NCBI GenBank assembly: GCA_964016875.1
Contig: OZ024724.1
Location: 30,961,786-31,025,785 of the forward strand
Reading direction: 5' to 3'
From: Fallopia convolvulus
Lineage: Eukaryota > Streptophyta > Magnoliopsida > Caryophyllales > Polygonaceae
Length of the DNA: 64,000 nt
Shown: piece by piece, positions 44,800-55,427 of the stretch
Layout of the letters: each line of letters begins with the position of its first letter
Numbering within the stretch: the stretch's first letter is position 1
Notes under the pieces: generated by a model
Seen by the model: the letters and a program-made list of their open reading frames with translations, nothing else
What the model was told of the DNA's origin: nothing
The model's database searches: none
Position numbers and translations under genes: made by a program

Positions 44800-46470
44800 T
44801 CCCCTCCTAACTTTCGAAATTGGGATGAGGCGACGGAATTTAAGTTCAACCCCACAACGAAGGAGACTGATAAAGCTGAAGTCAAAATGCTCTACACTCA
44901 CAATGAATTTATCGAATGTGTGGACCTCGTTGGAAGACTGTTATCAAGGGATGAATTCTCAAGTCAAAGATGGGCCGAGATAGCTCCTGCAGTTTCGGTA
45001 ACGAGTTCACCAACCTCGGTACAAAATCTCCTAGCAGAAGCAAACGGCTTGTTAACGACCCTGGCCGAGGACAATGAAATATCGGTCGAGCCTTCTCCAA
45101 CACTAAAACCTCTTCCAGATTCTCTCAGGTATGAGTTTCTTGGTCCTAATTCTACTATTCCCATCATCATCAATGCTAAATTAAAAGATGAGGAAGTAGA
45201 AAAACTGCTTAATGTGCTTAAGATGCATAGAAAAGCCATAGGTTACTCCCTACATGATATAACCGGCATATACCCTTCACTTTGTATGCATAGGATATAC
45301 ATGGAGGTTTATCATAAACCCACTATAGAGCATCAACGTAGGTTAAATCCTAATATGAAAGAAGTGGTCAAAAAGGAAATTATTAAATTACTTGAAGCTA
45401 GGATCATATTTCCTATATCAGACAACTAATGGGTTAGTCCGGTCCATGTAGTTCCTAAAGAAGGGGGAATGAACGTAATAGAAAATGAAAAGGGAGAGCT
45501 AATCCCCACTAGGACCACTACTAGTTGGAGGATGGGCATTGATTACATGAAGCTTAATAATGCTACTAGGAAAGATCATTTTCCGCTTCCTTTCATTGAT
45601 GAAGTGTTAGAACGCTTAGCCTAGCATGATTATTTATGTTATCTAGATGGATATAACAGTTTTTGGAAAATTCACATTCATCCTGATGATTAGGAAAAGA
45701 CTACCTTTACATGTCCTTATGGGACTTTTGCTTACAAAAGAATGCCATTCGGGCTTTGTAATGCCCCCGCCACCTTCCAAAGGTGTATGATGGCAATTTA
45801 TTCTGATATGTTAGAGGATATTGTAGAGTTCTTTATGGATGATTTCTCTGTTTATGGTTCTTCCTTTGATACTTGTCTTTCTAACCTTGCATGTGTTCTT
45901 AAGAGATGTGAAGAAACCAACCTTGTGCTTAATTGGGAAAAATGCCACTTCATGGTCTAAGAGGGGATAGTATTAGGACATCTTGTCTCTAAAAAGGGGA
46001 TAGAAGTAGATAAAGCAAAAAATTGAGCTTATTGAAAAACTACCTCCTCCCTCTTCTGTAAAAGACATTAGGAGTTTTTCAGGGCATGCTGGCTTTTATA
46101 GACGCTTTATCAAGGACTTTTCTAAAATAGCTAAACCGCTGACTAACCTACTATAAAACATGTAGTGTTTGAGCTGTCTCCAGAATGTCTTGAAGCATTT
46201 TACAGGTTAAGGGAAGCCCTCGTCTCTGCCCCTATTATGTAGTCCCCGGATTGGAATTTACCTTTTGAGATTATGTGTGATGCCAGTGACTATGATGTTG
46301 GCGCAGTTTTGGGACAACAGAAGGATAAGAAGCTCCACGCCATCTACTATGCAAGTAAGACGCTTGATGAGGCGCAGAGTAAGTTTACCACAACGGAGAA
46401 GGAATTTCTCTCTTTGGAATTTGCCTTTAAAAAATTCCGTCTTATCTTGTTGGTTCGAAAGTGATTGTTT
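44800..46470 (+). pseudogene. pol: Athila-B reverse transcriptase and RNase H region
   Basis: A pre-RT segment (CVDLVGRLLSRDEF, DSLRYEFLGPNSTIPIII) leads to a Ty3-type RT: KEIIKLLEARIIFPISDN, a stop, then WVSPVHVVPKEGG, RMGIDYMKLNNATRKDHFPL, MPFGLCNAPATFQRCM and the catalytic box FMDDFSVYG, which keeps both Asp residues. Stops occur near 45430, 45624, 45692 and 45960. RNase H follows after a frameshift (FEIMCDASDYDVGAVLGQ, YYASKTLDEAQSKFTTTEKE). The gene is recognisable but cannot yield a full protein. Confidence 0.82.
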
Positions 46471-48322
46471 ATGCTGACCATGAGGTTGTTAGATATCTAA
46501 TGGCCAAAAAGGATGCCAATCCTAGATTGCTTCGTTGGATGCTCTTACTGCAGGAATTTGATCATGAAATTAAAGATAAAAAAGGAGCATAAAACCTAGT
46601 GGCAGACCACTTATCTAGGCTGCCGGTTGAGCATATCACCGATCCAACAATGAAGTGCCAATCAATGACTCCAGACCAAACGAACACCTCATGCTGAACG
46701 AGGTAGAATTCGATAAGGCCTTCGTTACCGACCCCTTCAGGGTCGTTAACGAACCACCAAGGCTGGAAAGTATAGATCACAACGGCGAAAATTCGAGGTG
46801 CATCGACACCACAACTGGGAAGGTCGTTACCAAGCCACGTGAGGTCGTTACCAAGGGTAACACAACAGCTCCAGGGTCGTTAACGACCCACACATATTCA
46901 GTAACGACCCAGTCAGGTAAGTTTTCTCAACCAAGACTCATTCAATTCAAATCAATTCCTTCCTCATCTCTTGCTTCTACCTCTTTCACATCAATTCATG
47001 CTATTAGAGGGTTAAAAGCCCCTTGGTTTATGGATTTTGCTAACTATCTCGTAGGACGCATAATCCCCGAGGGACGAACCCCACAAAAGAAAAAGAAGTT
47101 CCTTCACGATGTAAAACAGTACTATTGGGATGATCCTTACTTGTTCGGGCAAGGAAGTTATCACCTCTTTAGACGTTGTATCCCAGAAGAGGAGATAGAG
47201 AGCGTGATCCGTCAATGTCACACACTTCCTACCGGAGGCCATGGCAAAAGGATTCAAGACCACGACGAAGATTCTTCAAAGTGGTCTTTACTGGCCAACC
47301 ATTTTTAAAGATGTACAAGCATATGTGACAGCATGTGATGAATGCCAACGCGCGGGTAACATCACTTGGAGACATGAGAACCCGCTGACCGGGATACTAG
47401 AGGTCGAGTTATTCAACGTATGGGGCATAGATTTCATGGGACCTTTTCTCGCATCGCGCCCCTACAAGTATATCTTGGTTGCGGTTGATTATGTCTCTAA
47501 GTGGGTGGAGGTCGTTGCTACAAGGACCAATGATGCTAAAACTGTGGCCAAATTTATTAAGACTAACATTTTTCCCAGGTATGGTGTCCCAAGGGTCCTC
47601 ATTAGTGATGGTGGATCTCATTTCATTGAGCGGAGTTTTGAAGCACTTTTGGCCAAGTATGGGGTATCACGGGGTATCACACCGGGTGGCAATACCATAC
47701 TATCCCAAAACTAGTGGCCAAGTTGAGGTTTCAAATAGGCAAATCAAGAGCATATTGGAAAAGACGGTGTCCTGCTCTAGGAAGGATTGGTCATCTAAAT
47801 TGGATGATGCTCCGTGGGCTTATAGGACGGCCTACAAGACGCCCCTACACACCACCCCCTACAACCTAGTGTATGGCAAGGCATGCCATTTACCGGTCAA
47901 GATGGAGCACAAAGCATTATGGGCTCTTAAGTAGCTCAACATGAACCTCAACGCAGCCAGAGCAAAACGATTCATGGATATACAAGCACTAGAGGAGCTG
48001 AGGCTTAAGGTTTAGGAAAATGCCGAAATCTACAAAGAACGCACCAAACGGTGGCATGATCAGAAATTAGTTCCCAAAACTTATGAAGTTGGTGACAAGG
48101 TACTTCTCTTCAATTCTAGACTCCGTATTCCCAGGAAAGCTAAGGACAAGATGGAGCGGGCCATTTGTGGTTCACCACATCTATCCTCACGGGGCAGTAG
48201 AGTTGATCGATAACCAAGGCGCTATCTTCAAAGTTAACGACCACCGATTGAAAAAGTTTCATGAGCAACTCGACCCGTATGAAGAGATTAGAGTCACCAT
48301 GGCTCTTACAACATCGGACTAG
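46471..48322 (+). pseudogene. pol: Athila-B RNase H end and integrase
   Basis: VIVYADHEVVRYLMAKKDAN and LVADHLSRLPVEH complete RNase H. A linker with VTDPFRVVNEPPR-type repeats precedes the integrase. The zinc-binding part (RQCHTLPTGGHG ... ACDECQRAGNI) has a frameshift near 47250. The catalytic core keeps WGIDFMGPF and FLISDGGSHF-like motifs for the two Asp residues (VLISDGGSHFIERSF). The C-terminal part (near 47690-48322) lies in shifted frames and ends in ELIDNQGAIFKVNDHRLK and TMALTTSD. Stops near 47712, 47934 and 48016 break it. Confidence 0.8.
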
Positions 48323-49501
48323 CCAAGGTAAATACGCCGGGCTAATGACGTTAAAAATAGCGCTTATAGGAGGCAACCCGGTTTTAGTTTAGTTTAGATT
48401 CTTTTTCTTTCTTATAGATCTTTTTCCTAGCTTTCTTTTGAGTTTTTAGTAGTTTAGATATTAGCAAGATAAGATTGTTAGGAGCTAACATGATACAGGA
48501 GTTGGGCTCGGAAAATCACTTAAAATCGAGTCACGCGGCCTCGTTAAACGACCCTACCCAAGGTCGTTAACGACCCAATTCGAGACCCGATTGGGGAAAC
48601 GGGCAAGGTAAGTTGTTTTTAACCTAATTCTATCTTCTATCTACCCACTATGTCGCCTCTCTCCCCCTACCTCTAGCCCCTCCTATTTAACCCTCTCAAG
48701 AAATCCCAAATCCCACCTCAAATCTCAATCCAAAAGCTCAAATTCAAAACCGAATCCCACCGATCGCACCACCATCCCTAACACCGGAACCCCACCACGA
48801 TGACGAACCTCCATTCTCAAGTTTGTTACCGGCGAGAAATCAAGCTCGTTAACCTTCCCAAAATTAAATCTCGTTCTTCAATTCTTCAATCCAACGGTAT
48901 GATTTCTAAACCCTAACTCTCTATTCGCAAAGATTCAAGATGTTTGGGGTAAAAATTTCATATCTTGATCTTGTTTGAAGTAGTTGAACTCCATGACTAT
49001 TTTGCTCAATGATTTAGTTGCTTCTTATAATGGTGTTTTCTCTTGAATTATATTAGTTTGTTCTTGCTCAATTTTGCATAGAAATTTTGATTTGAAAAAG
49101 CATGAACTACCTTGTTCTTAAATTGAGTTCATCTTCACCATGTGTTTTTGGGCAATTTTGACATGTACGCGTTGGGTAATAGAGCAAGTATGGGGTGCAT
49201 GTGCATGATTATGTGTCATATGTGGGATTGTGTATGATCCATTCTTGATTATTGGGAAATTTGTGGAGTTTAGAACTCGGAATACATCGCGAGTGCTCTT
49301 GCCCAGGCTCGTTAACGACCTGTTCAGGTTCGTTAACAACCCTGTTATATGTCCAGTTTTAAACACAAGTCCAAGCTCATTAACGACCCCATTGGCTCGT
49401 TAACGAGGCAAGTCGAGAGCATTTTTAAGGCCAAGTATGCGGTCTCTTTTGGTTTGAGTAGATCTTATCTTGGACAATTCATGTCTCTTTTGTAGGTCCA
49501 T
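48323..49501 (+). other. Athila-B spacer between pol and ORF2
   Basis: The post-pol segment 48339-48382 is the one retained in Athila-A. The rest is untranslated, with motif pairs at 48543/48566, 49311/49332 and 49379/49399. No gene is supported. Confidence 0.6.
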
Positions 49502-50840
49502 ATGGAAAATACTAGTAGAGCTGCAAAAAGAGCCGGAAAGAAGAAGAGGACTCAACGGTCCCTGTCTCCTCCCCGCATGGACCACGTTATTTTGCGCACT
49601 CAAGCACAAGCCGATCTCTTTAACGCCATCTTGGAGAAGGACCATTACACTAGGTGGTTCTCGAGATCGAGTGCCAAGTCAACGGGACTATACGAGGATG
49701 TCAATCACGCCTTTTCCATTCTCAACGTGCCACAATTATTGAAGAAGGAGAAGACACCGCACTTTCCAGCTCTTACTTCCGAGCTGAAGACACCGCACTT
49801 CCCAACTCTTACTTCCGAGCTCTTGGCTACTCTTGAGACTAGCTTCCCAACAAAGACCACGACAGGACGGATAAGATTTCGGCTAGGCAATGTCAATCAC
49901 GAGTGCACTATGGAAGAGTTCAATGGCTATCTCGAGCTCCCTAATCCTTCTCAGGACTATAAGATCAAGGAATACAAGGTGACTAGAACGTGTAGTTATA
50001 TTTCCGGAGAAGTTGAACCTTCCACTGCAACACTTTTCGGGGCGAGCATCATCAACCCCATCTTCCGGATTATACTCAGAGTCTTGGGCGCCACTTTTTG
50101 GCCCAAGAGAGAGCTATCACGGCCAACAAGGACGGAAGTTGCATTCCTCCCAACCATACTTTTTGAGGATACCGCCCCGTTAAATTTGGGGTACGAGTGG
50201 TTACAATACGTTGAGAAGCACGGGATCAAGTCAAAGGAGGTGTGGTGCGGAAATTTGGTTAGTCTCTTGGCAGAAAATCTCGGTGTCGACCTCTCCCTCT
50301 ACACGCCAAACTACGCTCAACTGCTTGACAAGAACTATTGGTTCATTTCCAACATTTTTGTGTGGACCGAGAGAGGGAATGCTACAAAGGTTCAAGGTCA
50401 AGATATCCCCCTCACCTTAGCCAAGATGGAGCTTCTTTATGTGCCAAATTGGTACAAGTCGTGGACGGGTCATGCAAATCTGTTAGATCATAAGCCGCAA
50501 GATGAGCCGTCTTTGAGGGCGTGTGTTTCAAGGAAGAAGATGATATCGATTTAGATGATGAAGAGATGGAGGCAGGAACAGAGGCGGGCACGGAAGATCT
50601 CGATATTGGGGACAATGACCTCGGTACCGAGGTTCTGGGCAACAATGACAGCTTTGTTAACGAGCCACCCAGGGTCGTTAACGACTACTTCGAGGCTACT
50701 ACCGAGGCACACAGCTTCGGTAACGACCCCTCGCAGCCGGCTGTCGAGCCACACTCTTATGGTCTTATGCCTTACAATCCGGTAATTTTTCAAGACCACT
50801 TTCAGCCACACAACCACAACCAAACACCTCCTCAGCCCAC
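49502..50840 (+). pseudogene. Athila-B ORF2, frameshifted
   Basis: Homologue of the intact Athila-A ORF2: MENTSRAAKRAGKKKRTQRS, LEKDHYTRWFSRSSAKSTGL, GRIRFRLGN, PIFRIILRVLGATFWPKREL, EVWCGNLVSLLAENLGVDLS. The first frame stops at 50554. The acidic segment with FVNEPPRVVNDYFEA continues in another frame from about 50521 to 50842, so a frameshift lies near 50530. A 36-bp tandem duplication (49751-49786 and 49787-49822) doubles the phrase TPHFP.LTSEL relative to Athila-A. The C-terminal codons extend as a remnant to about 51025. Confidence 0.8.
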
Positions 50841-50850
50841 TTAAACTGGC

Positions 50851-51115
50851 CGAAGATCTCTCATTTCAGATGCAACAACTTAACATGCAGCAGACACACC
50901 TCCACCAGAGGATGGATCGGTGGGAAAGTGTTTACTCTGCTCGTATAGCTTTGGATGATGTGAGGCATCAGCAAAGGGAGACGGATGACGCAGAGCGTTG
51001 GAGGACAATGTACGATTTTATGAGGAACTTTTCCACCACAAGGGCGCTGACATTTTGTGGATAAATTTTGTGAGAGGACAATGTACGATTTTATGGGGAA
51101 CTTTTCCCATAACTT
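50851..51115 (+). other. 3' remnant of Athila-B ORF2 and right-hand breakpoint
   Basis: Encodes a degraded QMQQLNMQQTHLHQRMDRWE tail like the Athila-A ORF2 end. After 51022 GGACAATGTACGATTTTATG recurs at about 51073 and GGGAACTTTTCC follows, both also found at the left breakpoint (31354-31500). Athila homology stops here. Confidence 0.6.
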
Positions 51116-52740
51116 TTCCAAGGAAAGTGTCAAGCGCCATGATGGCTTAAATATTGACAACTTTGGTTGATTAATCTTATGGTTGAGAAACCATTGAAAG
51201 GATTAATGGAAATAATGACATGGTGGATAAAAGACAAGTCTTAACATGTGTATAAACACTTGTGATAAAGATGATTGTCATATGAGCATGATTCTTCTAG
51301 TTTTCTTAATGAAATTTAAAGAACAAAGAATTGAATCATCTAATTGTATAGATGATGATCCTATGGAAACTTCCAATGGATTGGTGGTTAGGATGAAGGG
51401 AACATAAAGTGGACTACTTTGTGTTTGAATGGCCAAGGAAAAAGGAATGTCATTTGAAAGTCTTTTAAAGGATTCTATATGCTTTTGCATGATATGATAT
51501 AGAAAGTTTAGCCACTTGTGGTTGATTAGTTTCTAATGAATCTATATTGAAATGACATGATCTACTTGGTAGAAACCAAGTTATAAGGTTAAAATGATAA
51601 GACCTTGTTCTTCATTGATAATTTATGAAGATGTCAATGTATAGAGGTGAAGGTGGATTAGATTGTTCTAAATCTTCTCTTGATAGAAATACATTGAGAT
51701 GGAAATAAGAATTCCATGGTTATACACATGTTTGAGAAACATCTTTGGGTTTATGAACACACGGTTATAAGTTAGGTGTGTCATGACTTGGGGACGCTCA
51801 AGTGGATATTAAGATGTGGATATCTTGACATAGGCCATTTGTCAAAGATATGGTTGATGCATAAAGGCATTGGATGTGTATGAAACTTCCTAGGTTGGAA
51901 AGTTTGAAAGCAAATTGGATCACTCAACTTAGGAAGACCTTTTGTCGTGTGTTTGGGTCATAAATTCCTTTTGAGTGATGGGCCGACATTCTTGGAGTTT
52001 CCAAGTGGCAATTTGCGGTACTCCGACTTCTAGTTGGAAAGTGACATCTAAGTATGAGGGAACCTTGTAATGAGGCACATTCCATAACTTAAAGTCAACT
52101 TGTTTGATTTTTGTTAAGCACATCGAAATTGTTGATTTCTCTTCGAGAAGATTGACATAATTGTTTGTGTTAAATTCAATCGAGGGATGGGGGTAACATC
52201 CTTACAACCCTAAGATTTGGACACCCAATTCCCCTACATCGAAAGGTGTGGGCTGAATTCAATGTGGAAAGCCAAAGTCATGGAGTTGGAGAGCATTTAT
52301 AATATTTCATATTATTAATTCCCATCAAGGTTTATGCTCTAGACCACATGAAACCTAGTCTTGAAACAAACTTTTCATTAATGAGTTTTGGTTGCTTATG
52401 TGGAGCATGATAGGAAACTCAACTATGCATATGTGGAAGTATAAGGCTTCTTCGAAGTTAGAGTAATTAACGATGACTCAACTAAAACATATGTGAGAGG
52501 ATAAGGGACGAAAGAGCATTGTTTATAAAAAGCATCAAGTAAAAGGATAAGCGTAAGAAACTCATGTGTGAGAGTTACTACATGTACTTAGACAAGTTGA
52601 TGTGGTTCAAACCTTAGGAGCAACACGATTCTTTAGTGCATGAATGTGATGATTACAGGGTGTAAATTCAAGTCTATGGACATTTACATCTATACATAGA
52701 GTTTGTTTAATAAATTTCGAGTTTTGATGACATGGCTCAA
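51116..52740 (+). mobile_element. Z-type element internal region (3' part)
   Basis: No protein domain is visible, and stops are frequent in all frames. It precedes a polypurine-like tract and the LTR-like start at 52753, so it is the probable untranslated or decayed 3' part of the internal region of the right Z element. Confidence 0.4.
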
Positions 52741-52752
52741 ATGGGGGAGGAA
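52741..52752 (+). promoter_or_regulatory. Polypurine-like tract before the right Z repeat
   Basis: ATGGGGGAGGAA lies directly before TGTTGGTGATTTG, the arrangement of a polypurine tract and 3' LTR. The left copy has no such tract beside the equivalent end, which fits an outer 5' LTR edge there. Confidence 0.5.
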
Positions 52753-55108
52753 TGTTGGTGATTTGTGTCAAGTCATCAAATCCCTATTAGAGCATGTTGA
52801 GGTTATCAAGTCATATTGGTAATGTCGATTGGTATATTGACATATATGACTTTCCATGATGGTTTAAATAATTGTCATAAGATCCAAAAGTGAGTCGCAC
52901 ACCAACACCGAGACGAAGGAACCTCGTGTGCACCGTGGCAAGGGCGCGCCTTGTGATTGGCGACGCTCGGTGCAACGACGTGGTGCAAGCGCGGGGCTCG
53001 GCTTGGACCTCGGTTTTGAGGTTCAAGGCTCGGCTAAGGTTGGGGAGCGCCTTATGTATGAACTTGAGGTTCAAGACAAGGCTGCAAGGGCGCGCCTAGG
53101 GTGGTGCGATGACGCGGTGAGGCTAGTGACGCGCCTACGAGGCTGCGGTGGAGCTCTCGGCGCGCCTAGGGCACTTGTCCAAGGCGTCGAGCACTAGTTG
53201 TGAGGCTAAGGTATGATTTGAGCTTTGTAATTGAGTCTTGTAACTTTGTGCATATTCTAATGTGAATTAGGAAGCTTCTCTAAGCTTGGTAGATGCTTTA
53301 AGCAAGAACCAAAGCTTGAGTTTAGCTTGGCACATAGTTAAATATGCTAGAAAGAAGTTTGTAAGCTTCATACTAGCTTAGAGTAAACTCTAAGAGCTCG
53401 GACAAGCTCAAGACTCATTGTACATGCTTTATAAGAAGCTCATGTAGCTAGGAACTAGCTCATGGAAGCTCAATCTAGTTCACACTAGCTCAAGTTAGCT
53501 CAACTACCTAGAAATTCAGCTCAACCTATCTCACACTAGTTCAAGCCAACTCAACTAGCTAGATGCTAGCTCATGGAGCTAAGGGGTAGTGACACTACCT
53601 AGGTGACCTATCTAGGTACCTAGCTATGGTAGCTAGGTGGTGGGCTTGGTGGGCCGGCCCAAGGGGCGCGCCTCATGGGCTGTTGGGCCGAATGCATACA
53701 CGCATGGCATGGGCTTGGTGACTTGCCATTTGGGCCGTGTATGTGAGCTTTTGGATTGGATTTTGGGCTTCCTTCTTGGGCCATTATATGCTGAAATTGA
53801 AAGGCTTTTGGATTCCATGGGGGGCTGAATGTGGACGCCCCTTTGATGACAAGGAGAGAGGGAAAGAAGTTGCAACCGAATGCCCTAAAATCACTCTCGG
53901 CCACACACTTGTATAACCGATTTTATAACCGCCTCTTGGGCAGTTTCTCAAGCCTATTTAAAGGGAAAATGAAGGCCATTTTGAGGTATGAAAACACATG
54001 AGAAAATCAGAACTTGGTCCCAAAGAAATCGGTGAAAGAAAACGTGCAAGAATCTAGAGTTTCTTGTCGGTTTTGAGTGCAAACACAAGAGAGTACTCAA
54101 GTGCAAGTGTGGCGTCATGGATCGATGTTATACATCAAGGAAGGAACCTCAAGAGACGTTGTATGGGCAGAATGTTCATGTAAAGGGCGTACCCCAAACG
54201 TCGATGGAAGATGACTTCGTTCAAGTGAAGATCGAAGAGGAATCAATAGACTCGAATAAGGTACGCTTGTTCTCAATGGTTGTGTCTTGCCAACACTTCC
54301 ATTGGTTCGTTTGGTTACGTTTTATCTCACAATGGTATTGCATAACCCTTGGAATGGAATAGGGGCAATATACGTTGAAGGAAAGATCGATCTAATCGTT
54401 CGACTCGTAGCTTTATCCAAGTCGACTAACAAATGATATAAAAGGGGTCGATGGTGATTGCCTTCATGGCCTACACCCACGAGACTACCCTTCAATGGGT
54501 CTACTCATCATGCCTTTATTATCCCATGGATATACAAGGATCGACTTCCCTTCAACAAAGACAAAGCAAACATACTTAAATGATTGCATGCAAACCCTAA
54601 AAACACAACAATCTTCAACGTATATTATGTTTATTTGCTTTCGTTTTGTTCATATCTATGTTTGCTTTGTTGTATTATTTTGTTAGTTTCGAGGATATGG
54701 CTAAACGAGGGGATAAAACAGTGAATGACATTACCTCACAATTGAGGGAATTCAAGATAGAGCCTCCGAGTCCCATTCGGCCAATTGAAGTACAAGGCGG
54801 TCTTCAAGACTTCGACGAGTGGCTAGAAGAGTACAACAAGAGTAATTTGTATTAGGATTGGGTCCTCACTAACGTCAGGTGCGAACCTGATTTCGATGAT
54901 GCCATACAAGGTGAGGTCGTAATGCCTCTACCCTCCATGGTAATGGAGACTCATGGTCCAAGGCGTGGTCATGAGGCAAGGCATGTGTACTCGGCTTTCA
55001 AGCACCATGGCAAGTCTAGGGTTAAGCACTCTCGTGCTAAACCGAGAAGAAGCGTTCCTAGGGGTGCGGCCTTGGGAGATGGAGGGGCCTCGGTGGGAGG
55101 CAAGTATT
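52753..55108 (+). repeat. Z long repeat, right copy (putative 3' LTR, truncated)
   Basis: 2356 bp matching the reverse complement of 33192-35548 almost throughout. GGCGCGCC occurs at 52943, 53089, 53159 and 53665, AGCTAG-rich DNA at 53440-53640 and a TATTTAAA box at 53955-53962. Homology stops at CAAGTATT (55108), where the SINE-like palindrome begins. Confidence 0.75.
54117..55108 (+). pseudogene. Z-encoded gene-like unit, right copy
   Basis: Exon-like segment 54117-54260 (MDRCYTSRKEPQETLYG ... EESIDSNK) ends before a GTACGC donor. A segment from about 54694 (DMAKRGDKTVNDITSQ) runs to a TAG at 54853-54855, and the same frame continues (DWVLTNVRCEPDFDD, then VMETHGPRRGHEARHVYSAF) to the truncation at 55108. 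The TATTTAAA box lies about 155 bases upstream of the first ATG. I cannot name the product. The splice join is inference from GT/AG positions and conserved frame. Confidence 0.4.
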
Positions 55109-55114
55109 TGTTCT

Positions 55115-55222
55115 CCTGACCTCCCTTTATCAAGGTGGGATCCTTCACCTTGACAACCAACTCCACTACAGTAGAGTTGGTTGTCAAGGTGAAGGATCCC
55201 ACCTTGATAAAGGGAGGTCAGG
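55115..55222. repeat. Perfect 49-bp palindrome (10-bp loop)
   Basis: 55115-55163 and 55174-55222 are exact reverse complements separated by CACTACAGTA. The right arm (GAGTTGGTTGTCAAGGTG...) looks like the head of a tRNA-derived SINE, with a B-box-like GGATCAAATCCC right after it (55223-55234). Confidence 0.9.
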
Positions 55223-55427
55223 GGATCAAATCCCCCCTCCAACATCCTGCAGGATAAAAGGTGTGAAACCTCCTGCAGGTTGGGGTGCATGGGCTGTAGC
55301 CCATGACATGTGATTGAGCGCCACTAGTCAGATCGCCGACCGAGGCAGACTAGAGGCTGGCCCACTGGTCAGAACGCCGACTCGAGGCAGGCCAGGAAGG
55401 TGGGTTCAGGTGGGCTTGATCACATCA
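55174..55427 (+). mobile_element. SINE-like element with inverted head copy
   Basis: TGGTTGTCAAGG (from 55178) fits a weak A box and GGATCAAATCCC (55223-55234) a B box, about 45 bp apart as in tRNA-derived SINEs. The body holds a CATGGGCTGTAGCCCATG hairpin near 55288 and two ~40-bp repeats (CCACTAGTCAGATCGCCGAC and CCACTGGTCAGAACGCCGAC). Its right end abuts the SIRE LTR remnant. The family is not identified. Confidence 0.4.

Larger units (their letters stand above)
41782..50850 (+). mobile_element. Athila-type Ty3 element, decayed, no protease and no 3' LTR (Athila-B)
   Basis: A 5' LTR, a tRNA-Asp-type primer site, a broken gag, RT, RNase H, integrase and a broken ORF2 follow on the plus strand. 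The post-pol sequence at 48339-48382 and the ORF2 match Athila-A clearly, so the two are relatives in opposite orientation. The protease-coding stretch present in Athila-A is missing between about 44790 and 44830. After ORF2 the element runs to about 51060-51115 and is cut by a rearrangement, and no 3' LTR is found. Many stops and frameshifts make it much older, or more damaged, than Athila-A. Confidence 0.85.
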
